32,260 bases of DNA from a candidate division WWE3 bacterium GW2011_GWB1_41_6 (lineage in GTDB: Bacteria; Patescibacteriota; WWE3; UBA101185; UBA10185), in contig LCBS01000009.1 in the NCBI GenBank assembly GCA_000997355.1, positions 1 to 32,260 of the forward strand. The letters run 5' to 3'. Made by a program: the position numbers and the translations under genes. A model generated the notes under the pieces. That model made no database searches. It saw nothing but the letters and a program-made list of their open reading frames with translations, and was not told the origin of the DNA. Positions within the stretch are counted from its first letter, which is position 1; every line of letters starts with the position of its first letter. Shown here one piece after another: positions 21,896 through 31,300 of the stretch.

Positions 21896-22171
21896 TTAAA
21901 GTATTAGTGTTACCAAAGATACTACCACAAGAATTAAAGCAAGAAAAAGATGTATGTATGAAATCATGGTAAATATGAAGGCCAGGCCTGTTTTAAAATT
22001 CCTGTTCAATAGGTGAACCTGGCGTACCATGATCAGGGTGAAAACAGTATAGATCACTATAAGAAAAAGCAGAAACAGTGTCACTACCCACGTAAACGCT
22101 TCCGGCGTGAAAAAAGTGAACGGACTAATTATTGCATCGGTTGGAACCGGGTTGAGCGCGTTATCAGGCAC
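21896..22171 (-). CDS. small two-TM protein (CPR DUF5657-like)
   Basis: This 91-residue protein has a short polar N-terminus and two long membrane helices (about 27-49 and 62-90) joined by a basic loop (RQVHLLNRNFKTG). It resembles a small CPR-specific family that I recall as DUF5657, but I am not certain of the name. The start is GTG at 22171, with AAAAGGAC just upstream. Its first eight bases overlap the end of the bPH gene (GTGCCTGA), so translation is coupled. The gene lies between the bPH and PP2C-like/propeller genes, which suggests a joint role of all three at the membrane. Confidence 0.8.
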   Translation of the reverse strand: MPDNALNPVPTDAIISPFTFFTPEAFTWVVTLFLLFLIVIYTVFTLIMVRQVHLLNRNFKTGLAFIFTMISYIHLFLALILVVVSLVTLIL

Positions 22172-22727
22172 GTCCTTTTACCTCCCTGACCAGATCGGTC
22201 AAAATATCATGAACTTTTGCCGGATTAGAAACATTATTGAACTCAAACTCACGCCGCTCCGCCGCGGTCTGGATATAAATATGTCCCAGGTTAAACAAAG
22301 ACTCGAACGCACCTTGCTGCTGGTACGTAACATCTTCAATGTTTTGTAATGTTGCTTCGGAAACCCTCAAGTTCAGCATATGATAATAATCCATATCCAC
22401 AATACGCTTATTAGTAATAATATAAACATTAAAAAACCAGTGGATAAAACGTTCAAAAATAAAACCTAATACAAAAACGTACCAAAAAGCATTCGTCAAA
22501 AATATCAAAGAGGGCGACAACAGTCCTGAGATGTTAGCACTAAGGAAAACAAGAAAAATTGTAAAAACGATCGGAGCAAGCAGCATAAATAAAGCAATAA
22601 GCATCCAGCCTAAGTTCATCACAAAACTGGCACGGAAAATATAGAGTATTTCCTCATCGGTATCTTCTCCGTAAAAACGTACGTTATGCGGGTGGTTGAT
22701 GGTAGAAGATAAAATTTCCGGTGTCAT
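22164..22727 (-). CDS. bacterial PH-domain (bPH2/YdbT-like) membrane protein
   Basis: The 187 residues hold two membrane helices (about 36-63 and 73-93) followed by a PH-like domain: VYIITNKRIVDMDYY (101-115), then ATLQNIEDVTYQQQG and GHIYIQTA. This is the usual bPH2/YdbS-YdbT pattern. Family members are membrane proteins of poorly known function. The gene heads an operon with 21896-22171 and 20066-21892. It has an extended -10 (TGT-TATAAT, 22734-22742) exactly six bases before the ATG, so the message should be leaderless. Confidence 0.85.
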   Translation of the reverse strand: MTPEILSSTINHPHNVRFYGEDTDEEILYIFRASFVMNLGWMLIALFMLLAPIVFTIFLVFLSANISGLLSPSLIFLTNAFWYVFVLGFIFERFIHWFFNVYIITNKRIVDMDYYHMLNLRVSEATLQNIEDVTYQQQGAFESLFNLGHIYIQTAAERREFEFNNVSNPAKVHDILTDLVREVKGRA

Positions 22728-22733
22728 GATTAT

Positions 22734-22742
22734 ATTATAACA
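22734..22742 (-). promoter_or_regulatory. extended -10 promoter, leaderless start of the bPH operon
   Basis: On the minus strand TGT-TATAAT is followed by six bases and then the ATG at 22727. The predicted +1 is the A of the start codon. There is no -35 and no ribosome binding site. Confidence 0.65.
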
Positions 22743-22757
22743 CCAGCAATTTGAGAT

Positions 22758-24227
22758 TTATCTAGTTTGGTTAGAGAAATGGGGGTTGACTAATATTATT
22801 GCCGAATTGTCCTCGTAGTGAGTTGTCCAGTTTTTTTCTTCAACAAGGAATGTGGCAAACTTGGAACCATTCTTATGTATCACCCAGCCAATATTTTCGG
22901 CTTCCACATAACGGTCGAACTTACCCTCATACTCATCCGGGTAATAAGTGACGTTCACATATTCTTCAAGTATTGAGTAGTCTTCTTCTCTCCACGAAGT
23001 CATCCTGCCGTCTATAAAAGTTTTATATTCTGGTAGCTGCCAGATCAAATACCCGCCCCAGTTAAAGTTATTGAACATGTTACCGGATAGAGGGTTTTGT
23101 TTGATGTAGTTAACCGCATCGACAGGGTACCCTTTATCCCTCCAGGACTTCATCCCATTAATGGATTCAAGTTTAACCGCAAACGACTGAAATGATATTA
23201 GGATAAGTGCGGCTACAAAGTAGTAACCAAGTGCCTTCATCGGTTTTATATAATTTTTTCTCACTAAGTATTTAGATTCGTTGAGAAGGTAAGTCGACAA
23301 GGATATGAACGATAAGATACCTACAACTATTAGTACACGGCTAAAGTAAACGGACCTCAATGAAGCAAGGAAAAAGAAACTTCCTGCCAAAACGAGCCAC
23401 ATACCGCTTTTCTTTTGGATCACGAGATTTACCACAATAGATGCTATAAAAATTCCCGATAAGACCGTATACGCTATAAAAGAACTACCCGGATGCGTGT
23501 CCAAGGAAAACGGCATCCATTCGGTTATCAGACTGAACTGGTAAGGGTGCGTCTCTTTTAGCAGTGTTTCCCATAACCTAAGGCCGTAGGGGTTTATCAG
23601 CGTGACTAAAACACTTGCAGAGGAGTAAAGCAAAAGAGCGTAGTCCAAAACTTTCTGCTTATACATCGAATATATCTTAAAGGCTGTATATATTCCAAAA
23701 ACGAACAGGCCCAAAGTAAAATCGGCGTGCATGTTCGCCCATAACATAAACATCAGCGGAAGGTATTTTACGTACCCTTCTCTGTACAGGAGAACATAGA
23801 CTAACAAAAGCATGAACAAGGTGCTGTACAACAACGGCCTCGTTGCTATACTGAACCACCCAACGAAAGGAAAGAATAACAAAGAACCAAGCGACAAAAT
23901 TAGCTTATCTTTACTCAAACCGGAAAAGACCTTTAAAGTGGCCAAAGTAAACACCCCGTCGAGAATCAGACTAAAACCAATCACTCCTGTATACCGGATA
24001 AGCACATACATTATCAGCTGCGAGAGCCAGTAAGAGTTTGCCCACTTATATTCGGGCATAATATAAGAAAAAGTGTTATCTCTTAGAACCTGATGGTTAT
24101 TAACTATGTATTCACCGTAACGGAAGTGCCAACCGAAATCGTTATCAGCCAGGTCCCGAAATATAGTCATTACCCCAAAAAGAAACAACGATACAAAAAA
24201 TATTTTGTTGAGGTGTCTGGAGAGCAT
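22758..24227 (-). CDS. polytopic membrane protein, GT-C glycosyltransferase-like
   Basis: The 489-residue protein has about ten or more membrane helices. The first outer loop reads ADNDFGWHFRYGEYIVNNHQ and then NSYWLSQLIMYVL. This is the acidic/aromatic loop-1 pattern of bacterial GT-C-like membrane proteins that use lipid-linked sugars. A second signature, NMFNNFNWGGYLIWQLPEYKTF split across the last soluble region (about 385-410), is typical of the same group. The C-terminal soluble part is outside the membrane. It lies 31 bases after the SpoIID gene; TATAAA (24245-24250) and a weak AGAGG precede the ATG. Glycan or protein glycosylation is likely; the substrate is unknown. Confidence 0.75.
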   Translation of the reverse strand: MLSRHLNKIFFVSLFLFGVMTIFRDLADNDFGWHFRYGEYIVNNHQVLRDNTFSYIMPEYKWANSYWLSQLIMYVLIRYTGVIGFSLILDGVFTLATLKVFSGLSKDKLILSLGSLLFFPFVGWFSIATRPLLYSTLFMLLLVYVLLYREGYVKYLPLMFMLWANMHADFTLGLFVFGIYTAFKIYSMYKQKVLDYALLLYSSASVLVTLINPYGLRLWETLLKETHPYQFSLITEWMPFSLDTHPGSSFIAYTVLSGIFIASIVVNLVIQKKSGMWLVLAGSFFFLASLRSVYFSRVLIVVGILSFISLSTYLLNESKYLVRKNYIKPMKALGYYFVAALILISFQSFAVKLESINGMKSWRDKGYPVDAVNYIKQNPLSGNMFNNFNWGGYLIWQLPEYKTFIDGRMTSWREEDYSILEEYVNVTYYPDEYEGKFDRYVEAENIGWVIHKNGSKFATFLVEEKNWTTHYEDNSAIILVNPHFSNQTR

Positions 24228-24258
24228 TATCGTGTAAAACCTCTTTTATAAACCCCGG

Positions 24259-26091
24259 TTATTTAATAATGAAATCATATAGTGCGTTTCTAATGGAAAT
24301 GTAACCCGGTGCGCGGAGGTTGAATACTCTTTTGAACTCAGTACCGTCGATCTCAACCCTTCCCTGATTGGTGTTAAACACCACGTTAGATGTGTAACCT
24401 CCGTTACTAATGTCTACTTTCTCATACCTGACACTGGTAAATTTAGTGCCGTATTTTTCCGCTTTACTTGCCATATCGTCCAGTGAATACGGGTTACCGC
24501 CCCAACAGCTCGTTGTCACAGGAGAAATTCTATCTACCTCGGAATTTGAACCTCTTTCATATACGACCCACGCGTTAAGTATGTCCGCCATTTCTTTTTC
24601 ATTGAGCCACGGGCTTGAACGCCCGCACGTTGACGAACTCTCATTGTAAGTTTGTTTATACCAGGCTTTAAAGAACCACGGAGATTTTGCTTTTTTCTCA
24701 TAAGCGTCTCCCGGCCACTTACCCGAGGTATCCCACCCGACTCCGTCCAAAATAAACCCACCTGTTGTCGAGGAATACATGGCATGGGTATCCCCATCTA
24801 TTATCTTTCCTTTTGTGTCGTCAACCGCTTTCTTCCACCGACTGGGAGGGCTGTCGGATTTGCTTTTAAGGAAAACCTGACAGCTTTGGGACGTACATAT
24901 CGACTTTCCGGCCTTGTAGTATCTGTATGCGTATGTACGGGCAGCAATAGCCTGAGCTTTAAGAGCTTCCTCATGCCAACTGTCAGGCATCTCAGCAATA
25001 CCGTAAAGATACTTTTGAAAATCCATATTCCCATATCCGTCCACTTTTATTTCGTCCGGAAATCCGTCCTTTTTCACTACGCTTTGTTTGTAGTAAAACT
25101 TGATTATAGCGTCGTGTTTTTGCCCGCCCTCTGCGCGTGCTTTTGCCCCGTACTGACTCATCCCTCTACGATGCGTGTAAGCACCGTAACTACCTAACGC
25201 AAAAGCAGGACTGAAACCGGGGTCGGGTAGTTTCTGGCTTTCCGCTTCGTAATCACCAACGGTCCCAAAACCTTCGCCTGCTTTTTGTGCCAAGATACTT
25301 TGTTGTTTTGAAGAAAGTTCGCTTATATCTTTGGAAAGTTCTGAGAGTTTGCCCTCCAGATTAGACTCTTCATCTTTAAGATCTCCCAATACATTTTCCT
25401 CTCCTGCTTTCTGATTGGCCAATTGCGTTCTTAATGCTAGCAGGTCGGATTTAGCTTTTTCCAGATCGCTCTTTAATTCCTCCGCTTCTTTTTTATCTCT
25501 TTCAAAATTTGAGATCTCGGTATTTATGGAACCGATCAAACTGATGGTTTCGGATGTAAGAGATTTCTCGAAAATGTAGGAAAACGCGGAGAATTGAAAA
25601 CCGTTTAGATTATGAGAGGGAAGTACTGATAAGAAAATTTCAAGATCGTTCAAAACCCCTCGCTTGGAATAGTTGCGAACTACTTTGTTCCTAAGGGCGA
25701 TCTTTTCCCCAAGCTTCTGTTGCCTGTCCTCAATGTTCTTATCTAAAACATCAAGCTCCTCCTCCATTTGGGCGATGTCTGATTCCAACTCCCGTACCTC
25801 CGACTGAGTAACGTTAAGCTGTCCTGATAGCTGAGCGATCTTCTGAGCAACCCCATTTGCCTTATCTTTTATGGATGAAAGTTTCTTACTTGCTGACTGA
25901 TATTGTTGTTCCTTTTTTTCGATCTGTTCCGCATAACATTCTGCCCTGTCGTCCAGATCGGCAATGTCGTCACAGCTATCCGCGCGTACAAGCCCGGCCC
26001 CAAGAACTATTAGTACTGCAAGAATAACTGCAGCCAGGACCGGAATCACTTGACTATTCTTTTTATAATGCCGATAATTTAGGGTAGGCAT
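24259..26091 (-). CDS. secreted coiled-coil SpoIID/LytB-domain protein
   Basis: SpoIID-type proteins bind or cut denuded peptidoglycan strands. The 610-residue protein has a signal anchor (about 14-36), long coiled coils (about 52-135 and 185-270) and a SpoIID domain. The domain shows THRRGMSQYGAKARAEGG (306-323), YLYGIAEMPDSWHEEALKAQ (361-380), AIAARTYAYR and a late YSSTTGGF. The coiled coil resembles FtsX-activated hydrolase regulators. The C-terminus includes a pair of Cys-containing loops. Its ATG shares bases with the ATG of the divergent pilin gene. An extended -10 (TGA-TATAAT, 26098-26106) lies exactly six bases upstream, inside that neighbour, so the mRNA should be leaderless. Confidence 0.92.
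   Translation of the reverse strand: MPTLNYRHYKKNSQVIPVLAAVILAVLIVLGAGLVRADSCDDIADLDDRAECYAEQIEKKEQQYQSASKKLSSIKDKANGVAQKIAQLSGQLNVTQSEVRELESDIAQMEEELDVLDKNIEDRQQKLGEKIALRNKVVRNYSKRGVLNDLEIFLSVLPSHNLNGFQFSAFSYIFEKSLTSETISLIGSINTEISNFERDKKEAEELKSDLEKAKSDLLALRTQLANQKAGEENVLGDLKDEESNLEGKLSELSKDISELSSKQQSILAQKAGEGFGTVGDYEAESQKLPDPGFSPAFALGSYGAYTHRRGMSQYGAKARAEGGQKHDAIIKFYYKQSVVKKDGFPDEIKVDGYGNMDFQKYLYGIAEMPDSWHEEALKAQAIAARTYAYRYYKAGKSICTSQSCQVFLKSKSDSPPSRWKKAVDDTKGKIIDGDTHAMYSSTTGGFILDGVGWDTSGKWPGDAYEKKAKSPWFFKAWYKQTYNESSSTCGRSSPWLNEKEMADILNAWVVYERGSNSEVDRISPVTTSCWGGNPYSLDDMASKAEKYGTKFTSVRYEKVDISNGGYTSNVVFNTNQGRVEIDGTEFKRVFNLRAPGYISIRNALYDFIIK
26050..26078 (+). promoter_or_regulatory. promoter of the pilin cluster, inside the SpoIID gene
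   Basis: TTGACT (26050-26055), a 17-base spacer and GATAAT (26073-26078). The ATG at 26090 is 11 bases later, leaving a predicted leader of about five bases. It lies within the first 14 codons of the opposite gene. Confidence 0.75.
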
Positions 26092-26467
26092 GACAAAATT
26101 ATATCAGAAGTTAGGCACTAATTTCCGCTTCATACTATCTTTCGTTTTTGTGGCTATTTTTATGTCCGGGAATGCTCGGGCTGCCTTCACGATATGCGAC
26201 CCCACAAAAGATTACGGCACCTGCACTGACTTTAGCAAACTTCTCATCCTTATTTTTAATTTCCTAATTCCAACAGGAATCGCAGCAGGTCTGTTCTTTA
26301 TAATCAAAGCGGGGTATACTCTCATGACCAGCGAAGGAAACCCGCAAAAGACTACGGAGGGAAAAGAGGACTTGACTGCAGCTGTCGTTGGAACTTTGTT
26401 CATAGCATTGTCTTTAGTTACTCTTCGCATTATAATTTCTGTAGTATTAGGTGAAAAGCCGTTCTAA
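26090..26467 (+). CDS. T4SS-pilin-like (TrbC/VirB2-type) membrane protein 1
   Basis: The 125 residues hold a signal-like segment (about 11-32), then two membrane helices (about 50-75 and 95-118) joined by a loop TSEGNPQKTTEGKEDL. This two-helix layout with a short polar loop is the TrbC/VirB2-type pilin plan found in CPR genomes. The Cys pair (CDPTKDYGTC) after the signal suggests a disulphide. It is the first of four tandem paralogues on the plus strand, with a promoter at 26050-26078 and almost no leader. The next gene follows by 23 bases. It probably forms part of a surface filament or channel. Confidence 0.8.
   Translation: MTKLYQKLGTNFRFILSFVFVAIFMSGNARAAFTICDPTKDYGTCTDFSKLLILIFNFLIPTGIAAGLFFIIKAGYTLMTSEGNPQKTTEGKEDLTAAVVGTLFIALSLVTLRIIISVVLGEKPF
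26098..26106 (-). promoter_or_regulatory. extended -10 promoter of the SpoIID gene, inside the pilin gene
   Basis: On the minus strand TGA-TATAAT followed by six bases and ATG 26091. It lies within the first six codons of the opposite gene. Confidence 0.7.
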
Positions 26468-26490
26468 TTTTTGAAGGAGGTGTAAAAAGT

Positions 26491-26841
26491 ATGAATTTAA
26501 CTTTAGTTAAACCGGTGTATGCAGCCGTGCCTTCCGTGTTAACTGACCCGCTTGGTACAAAATACCGATCTTTGTCAGCGATTTTCGGTTTGTTAATTAA
26601 CGTTGTTATCGGTGTGGGGTGGGCATTGGTTTTTATTTTCTTAGCTTTAGGTTTTATTAAGTACATTACCTCCAGAGGAGAAACCAAATCAACGGACCAG
26701 GCCAGACAGTGGCTTACTTATGCGGCATTGGGAGGCGTGGGTTTATTCTTCTTAACAGCAATAAGGTTCATCATCATCAATATACTTGGATCATCGAGCA
26801 CGTTAGGACCGAGCGAAATTACAGGATTCTTGGGCAGCTAA
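26491..26841 (+). CDS. T4SS-pilin-like membrane protein 2
   Basis: A 116-residue paralogue of its upstream neighbour: a short N-terminus, helix 1 (about 29-56), loop TSRGETKSTDQARQWL and helix 2 (about 74-98), then a Ser/Gly-rich tail. The loop motif TSRG-(E/D)-x-K is shared with the third copy. A strong GAAGGAGGTG lies nine bases before the ATG, unlike copies 1 and 3. A perfect terminator follows at once, so copies 1 and 2 form one transcript and may be made in larger amounts than copies 3 and 4. Confidence 0.85.
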   Translation: MNLTLVKPVYAAVPSVLTDPLGTKYRSLSAIFGLLINVVIGVGWALVFIFLALGFIKYITSRGETKSTDQARQWLTYAALGGVGLFFLTAIRFIIINILGSSSTLGPSEITGFLGS

Positions 26842-26856
26842 TATCAAGATAATTAC

Positions 26857-26887
26857 AAAAAGCCCCGGCTTTACCCGGGGCTTTTTT
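26857..26887 (+). terminator. strong terminator within the pilin cluster
   Basis: AAAAAGCCCCGG (26857-26868) pairs with CCGGGGCTTTTT (26875-26886), followed by another T. The next ATG is only 15 bases on, so copies 3 and 4 need read-through or a cryptic start. Confidence 0.92.
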
Positions 26888-26901
26888 GAAAAATCAGAAA
26901 A

Positions 26902-27267
26902 ATGGCCAATATCTTTAAGGGATACGAAGAAAGCACATTTAACGAGTTGGAGGAGCTGGTAGCCAATCCAAATAAGCTATTCACTATTCCGGCGATCGAT
27001 TCTGTATCGGATCTTCTGGGAATGGTCGCCAACATAGTATTTGGTATCGGATTCGCATTTGGATTTATCGGTTTGGCTGTCTCGTTCGTCAAGCTCACGA
27101 CAAGCCGGGGGGACGCCAAGGCCGTGGACACCGCAAAGAACGGGCTAACGTGGAGTGTTCTGGCGATCCTGGTCACCATATTCGCTATTGCGATCAAGTA
27201 CATATTTTTAGACCTAGCCGGCGTTAAAGACAAGGACTTATTAAATGCTCTTCCCGAAAACATTTAA
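26902..27267 (+). CDS. T4SS-pilin-like membrane protein 3
   Basis: The 121-residue paralogue has an acidic N-terminus (EESTFNELEELVANP) without signal peptide, helix 1 (about 40-65), loop TTSRGDAKAVDTAKNGL and helix 2 (about 85-108), then an acidic tail. It lacks the cleavable signal of copies 1 and 4, so it may be a channel or base component rather than an exported pilin. Only 15 bases separate its ATG from the preceding terminator, and no ribosome site is present. The last 23 bases overlap the fourth copy. Confidence 0.8.
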   Translation: MANIFKGYEESTFNELEELVANPNKLFTIPAIDSVSDLLGMVANIVFGIGFAFGFIGLAVSFVKLTTSRGDAKAVDTAKNGLTWSVLAILVTIFAIAIKYIFLDLAGVKDKDLLNALPENI

Positions 27268-27760
27268 ATACATAACAATCGTATCTTTATTCATCTCTTT
27301 AATGCTAATACCTTTTTCTAATGTACTAGCCGTCGAGCCTCCTGCCATCCCATGGGGTGCTGTGTGCTCGAACCTGTCAATAACGGGGGAGGGAGGTTTT
27401 GGACCTAAAGTTACACATCTAAGCCCCATACAAATCCTCTGCCCTGTGGTCAGTATCTTGAACGTTGCTATCTATGCGGCAGGCGTTGTGTTTATGGTAA
27501 TGGTAGTATACGGAGGTATTAAATTGTCAATGGCTTTTGGAGATCCCAAAGCATTTGCGGCAGCAAAGAGTACATGGGTATGGGCGTTCGCCGGATTTGG
27601 TTTAATCATCGGTTCGATTTCGCTTTTGTTCATCGTAACCAATATGTTCGGGGTACCTTTTGATATACTGCGGCCTGTGGACGGTATGGCATGGTCTTTA
27701 GCACAGATAATGTGTGTCGCCGGGATAACTGATAATCTCGGTGTAATAGCGTGCCCTTAA
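27245..27760 (+). CDS. T4SS-pilin-like membrane protein 4, extended
   Basis: The longest paralogue (171 residues) has a signal peptide (about 8-28, ending VLAVEPP), a Cys-containing segment (CSNLSITG, then ILCPV), helix 1 (about 72-95), loop SMAFGDPKAFAAAKS and helix 2 (about 112-135). About 35 further residues include two Cys. The GDPKAxxxAK loop is the best match to the common CPR pilin motif. Its start overlaps copy 3 by 23 bases, implying coupling. It meets the convergent gene at 27764 with only three bases between, and no terminator is visible. Confidence 0.82.
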   Translation: MLFPKTFKYITIVSLFISLMLIPFSNVLAVEPPAIPWGAVCSNLSITGEGGFGPKVTHLSPIQILCPVVSILNVAIYAAGVVFMVMVVYGGIKLSMAFGDPKAFAAAKSTWVWAFAGFGLIIGSISLLFIVTNMFGVPFDILRPVDGMAWSLAQIMCVAGITDNLGVIACP

Positions 27761-27763
27761 AGA

Positions 27764-28360
27764 TCAGTTCCCCTCAGGCTCATACTCAAAGGACAGATCT
27801 GCTCCCCACGTTCTTAAAAACTCAGACCTCGTGGTTGGAGTAAAGTAACGGACAAAATGCACCTCATCTGAAAACTCACTGGCTTCGATGGCAATACCCT
27901 CATCCAGATATACATAGGTTTTTTCCCTGTATGTGCCCTCAAGATACATGTCAAGGTCGGGGTTGCCTAAGTTATTGTCCGCTTTAAATTTATCCAGCGA
28001 ACCTGCCTTAGTCACAAGTTCGGGAACTCTTACATACTCAACCGTGCCATTAAGGTCTGTACCAACAATAAGTGGGATATAAGGGGTTTTCCAATCATAT
28101 TTGTAAACGACTTTATTATTATTGGTGGTATTACTGGATAGCCGTTTCCCAAAAGTACTTTCCGCTTTTTCTAACGGAGTGACCCCCATCTCAACATTGT
28201 TCCACTTACTTACATACTCTTTGATAGTAAAAGGCGACAAAGTCGGAACGTCTTCTTCCCGGAACCTGCTACTTAAAAAGGCAGTTATCAAAAGCGCCAG
28301 CACCAAAAAAACAGCGCCGGTCTTTTTATTGAATATAATATTGAGCAGTTTATTGTTCAT
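27764..28360 (-). CDS. single-TM protein with extracytoplasmic domain, unknown function
   Basis: The 198 residues contain one membrane segment (about 16-31) and an outer domain. The stretch NVEMGVTPLEKAESTFGK followed by VVYKYDW recalls the helix-strand opening of BamE/SmpA-like folds, but this is weak. No Cys and no catalytic motif are seen. It lies 25 bases downstream of the giant metallopeptidase-like gene. It has its own extended -10 (TGT-TAAAAT, 28370-28378), nine bases before the ATG, so it is expressed nearly leaderless and perhaps also by read-through. Confidence 0.75.
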   Translation of the reverse strand: MNNKLLNIIFNKKTGAVFLVLALLITAFLSSRFREEDVPTLSPFTIKEYVSKWNNVEMGVTPLEKAESTFGKRLSSNTTNNNKVVYKYDWKTPYIPLIVGTDLNGTVEYVRVPELVTKAGSLDKFKADNNLGNPDLDMYLEGTYREKTYVYLDEGIAIEASEFSDEVHFVRYFTPTTRSEFLRTWGADLSFEYEPEGN

Positions 28361-28385
28361 ACTAGATCAATTTTAACATCAAACC

Positions 28386-31300
28386 TTAATCAAAAAAGCT
28401 TTCCGCCCAGGCTTTATGCTCGGGAAACGAATCCCACCAAGTCGTCCAATCGCCCCCATACGCCGCAACTCCCGGACAATCACAGGCATTTACGTGTACC
28501 CAGTTGCCGACAGTTTCGGAGAAATCTTCACTAAGGGAATTGTTTGAACCACAGTTTCCGGGGTAGGTCGGAAAGGTTCCCTCCGCCGCTATGACACCGG
28601 TTAGATTGTCGCTCCCAAGTCTGTTCCTATACACATGGCCGGTTTCATGAGCAAAAAGGTAATTAACATAGTTCTGTACGCTGTAAGTACAAAGGCTGGT
28701 AAAAACAATCGTATCAGCATCGATAACGTTTCCGCACCAACCGGGAGATGTTCCTGTTCTCAATAAATAGACGGGACCTGCGGAACATAGCCTGTCAACG
28801 TAGCCGCCCGTCCGCTCTCCAAGCACCTCTATGGCAGTATTAAAAGCAGCAAGGTTTGCTACCGACCAGTCTATCAATGTCCCGGAATAAGTTCCAGCGT
28901 AGTGGGATGAGGATGCCCCCTCAAATACAAAACAGTCGCCGGGTACGGACGACCCGCCTGACCCCTCTCCAACATAGGTATCTGCGCTGCAGCCATCGTA
29001 AGTTCCAGGGGTGCCCTCCCCAAAGGTATCTTTTGATCCTGCAAAACCTCCTGTCCTGCTTGGATCAAGAGGGTTAAGACCGGTGATGATGACGGCAAAT
29101 AACATAAACGCAATCAGAAAAAATACCCCCGGGATCAATGCGAATAGGCCCGCTGCCCTGGCAGTATTCCCAACAAACTTGTCCATAGTCTTCGCCCAAT
29201 CGGCAACACTGAATTCACCCTTCAGGATGTTCTTAAAAAAGGACTTTATAAGACCTTCTATTTTTGAAATAACGGCATTGACAAGAAACTTGATCACAGG
29301 CCTGAGAAGTTCCATCAGTTCCCCCGCACCGGCCGTAGCAGCAGCGGTTGCCTGAATAATCAGTTCCGTGATCGCATTAGATAGAGCATTCTTTAATTGA
29401 ATGTAGGGTGCAGCATACTTCCCAACTTTTTGTGCGATCTTTGTTTGAATTTGGTTAGCGTAAGAAGATAGATGCTGCAAATATCCTGCCCTTTCCCAGG
29501 TGATGCTAATGAAGTCAGGGCTTCTCAACCTCTTCCCCATCTGCTGGAAGAACTGGGTCATAATTTGAACATTTTCAGGGCTATCGGCAAGTTTGAATCC
29601 GTCAAATTTCAGTCCTAATTCATCTTTGTGCAGGTAAAGCCAGGCGCGGAACCTCATCATATCGTGTCTTAACTCTTTGACACCGGGTGCTTTTGTTTGA
29701 AATTTGGTTAGTATGAACTCGATACCCGGATCACCTCCGTTGAGAATCGCAAATAACGAGGCCCCCCCATCCCGGAATCCCAACAAGTGGCCCGTTCTTG
29801 GATCCAGCTCTGCTCCTAGCAACCCCGCAGCGCCTTTTGCGAATCCGGCAACTTCCTTATCAAAATGGAACTGCTTGTTTATTGTTTCAACCGCTTTAAA
29901 GTGCTTACCCCCATACAATTTAACCTTATTCTTAACCCCTCCCTGTTCCAGTGTAATGTTCCACGAATTCCTGGGCATTATCCTTGTAAAAAAGGTGCGG
30001 CCTGTCAGATCTCCCCGGTAATTTGCTTTTAAGGTACTTGGGTCTACCTTTACTCCCCCGCCTGTTACCGGAGCGCCAAAAGCGCCTTTCTGTCTGAGGT
30101 TAGCCTCAAGATATGCCGGATCGTATGCTAAACCAAAGTACTGATTCTTTTTTAGGAACTGTTCGGTAACATATGCGGGAGTAAATCCGTTCAACCTGAC
30201 CTTTATCAACGGCCATATCTGCGATTGGATCAAAGTACCTTTTTCGATTTGCATTACCAGGTCGTTTACATCGTTACGGTCATACATTCTATTCCCCGTC
30301 CTTAGCACCCTCTTAATATTTGTTATCCCGCTCGCTCTGTTCGGATCAGAAGCAGCTAAACCAACGGCATGCTCAAGAAGTTCTCCAAAGCTTCCCTGTC
30401 CCGCAAACATCGACTTGTTATCAAGTATCCCTCGATTAACCACTTGTTCTAACCAGTCGTGTTCAAGCCCTTTCTTAAAATAACCTGAACGAGACATCTC
30501 ATCGGACATTGTTTCTATTTCCGATTTCAGTTTTCCAAGAACCGTCTTACTGGCCAACGTTGAGCCGGACAGATCCTCGCCTTTGTAAGTTCTTGCAATA
30601 TCCCGGGTCCGGTCGAGTAACCTTCCATAAGACTGTACGATATTACTATTGCGAAATGCCGTCCGATCAGCACCCGTCGGCAATCCCTGAAGTATTGCCT
30701 CCAAACGTGTCTTTTCCTGAGCGACGGTAGACTCAAGGCCTTTAAGCACATCGTTCCCGTTCAAAAGCACAAGATCGAAGCTTTCTGGCACAGATATTGC
30801 CGCCTTGTCACCTTCTAATAATAGTTTTGAAAGATTTTTACTGGCCAAAGCCAGTCCTGCCTGGCTGGTCGGACCTGCCCTAAACTGCAGCATCGAGTTA
30901 GCAATATCTGCAGCGGCGTTAAAGTTCCTCAGTTCTCTGGCCATCTCAGGATTCGTAACTTTGGAAAGATCCAGAGCTTGGAATACCGGTATCGCGCTTA
31001 ATTTATCAGTCGGGTCTATAGCATCGGGAATTACATCGCCAACTGTAATTACAGCACCATGCTGAGGGTGTATGTAATCTTCTGTTTTATAACCAAGAGT
31101 GTCATTAAGTTCTGTTTTAACCGCATACAATGCCGATCCACGGAATTGGTTGTACGCACCGTTTCTCGGCCCCATAGCCTCAACCTTATCCGCAAGACTT
31201 AAGAAGTCCTGACCTGCTCTGGAATAAACATCGACCTTACCTTTAAAAGACCCATCCTCGGGGCCGCCGGGAATGTTTCCAACCGTCCTGGTCTTGGGTG

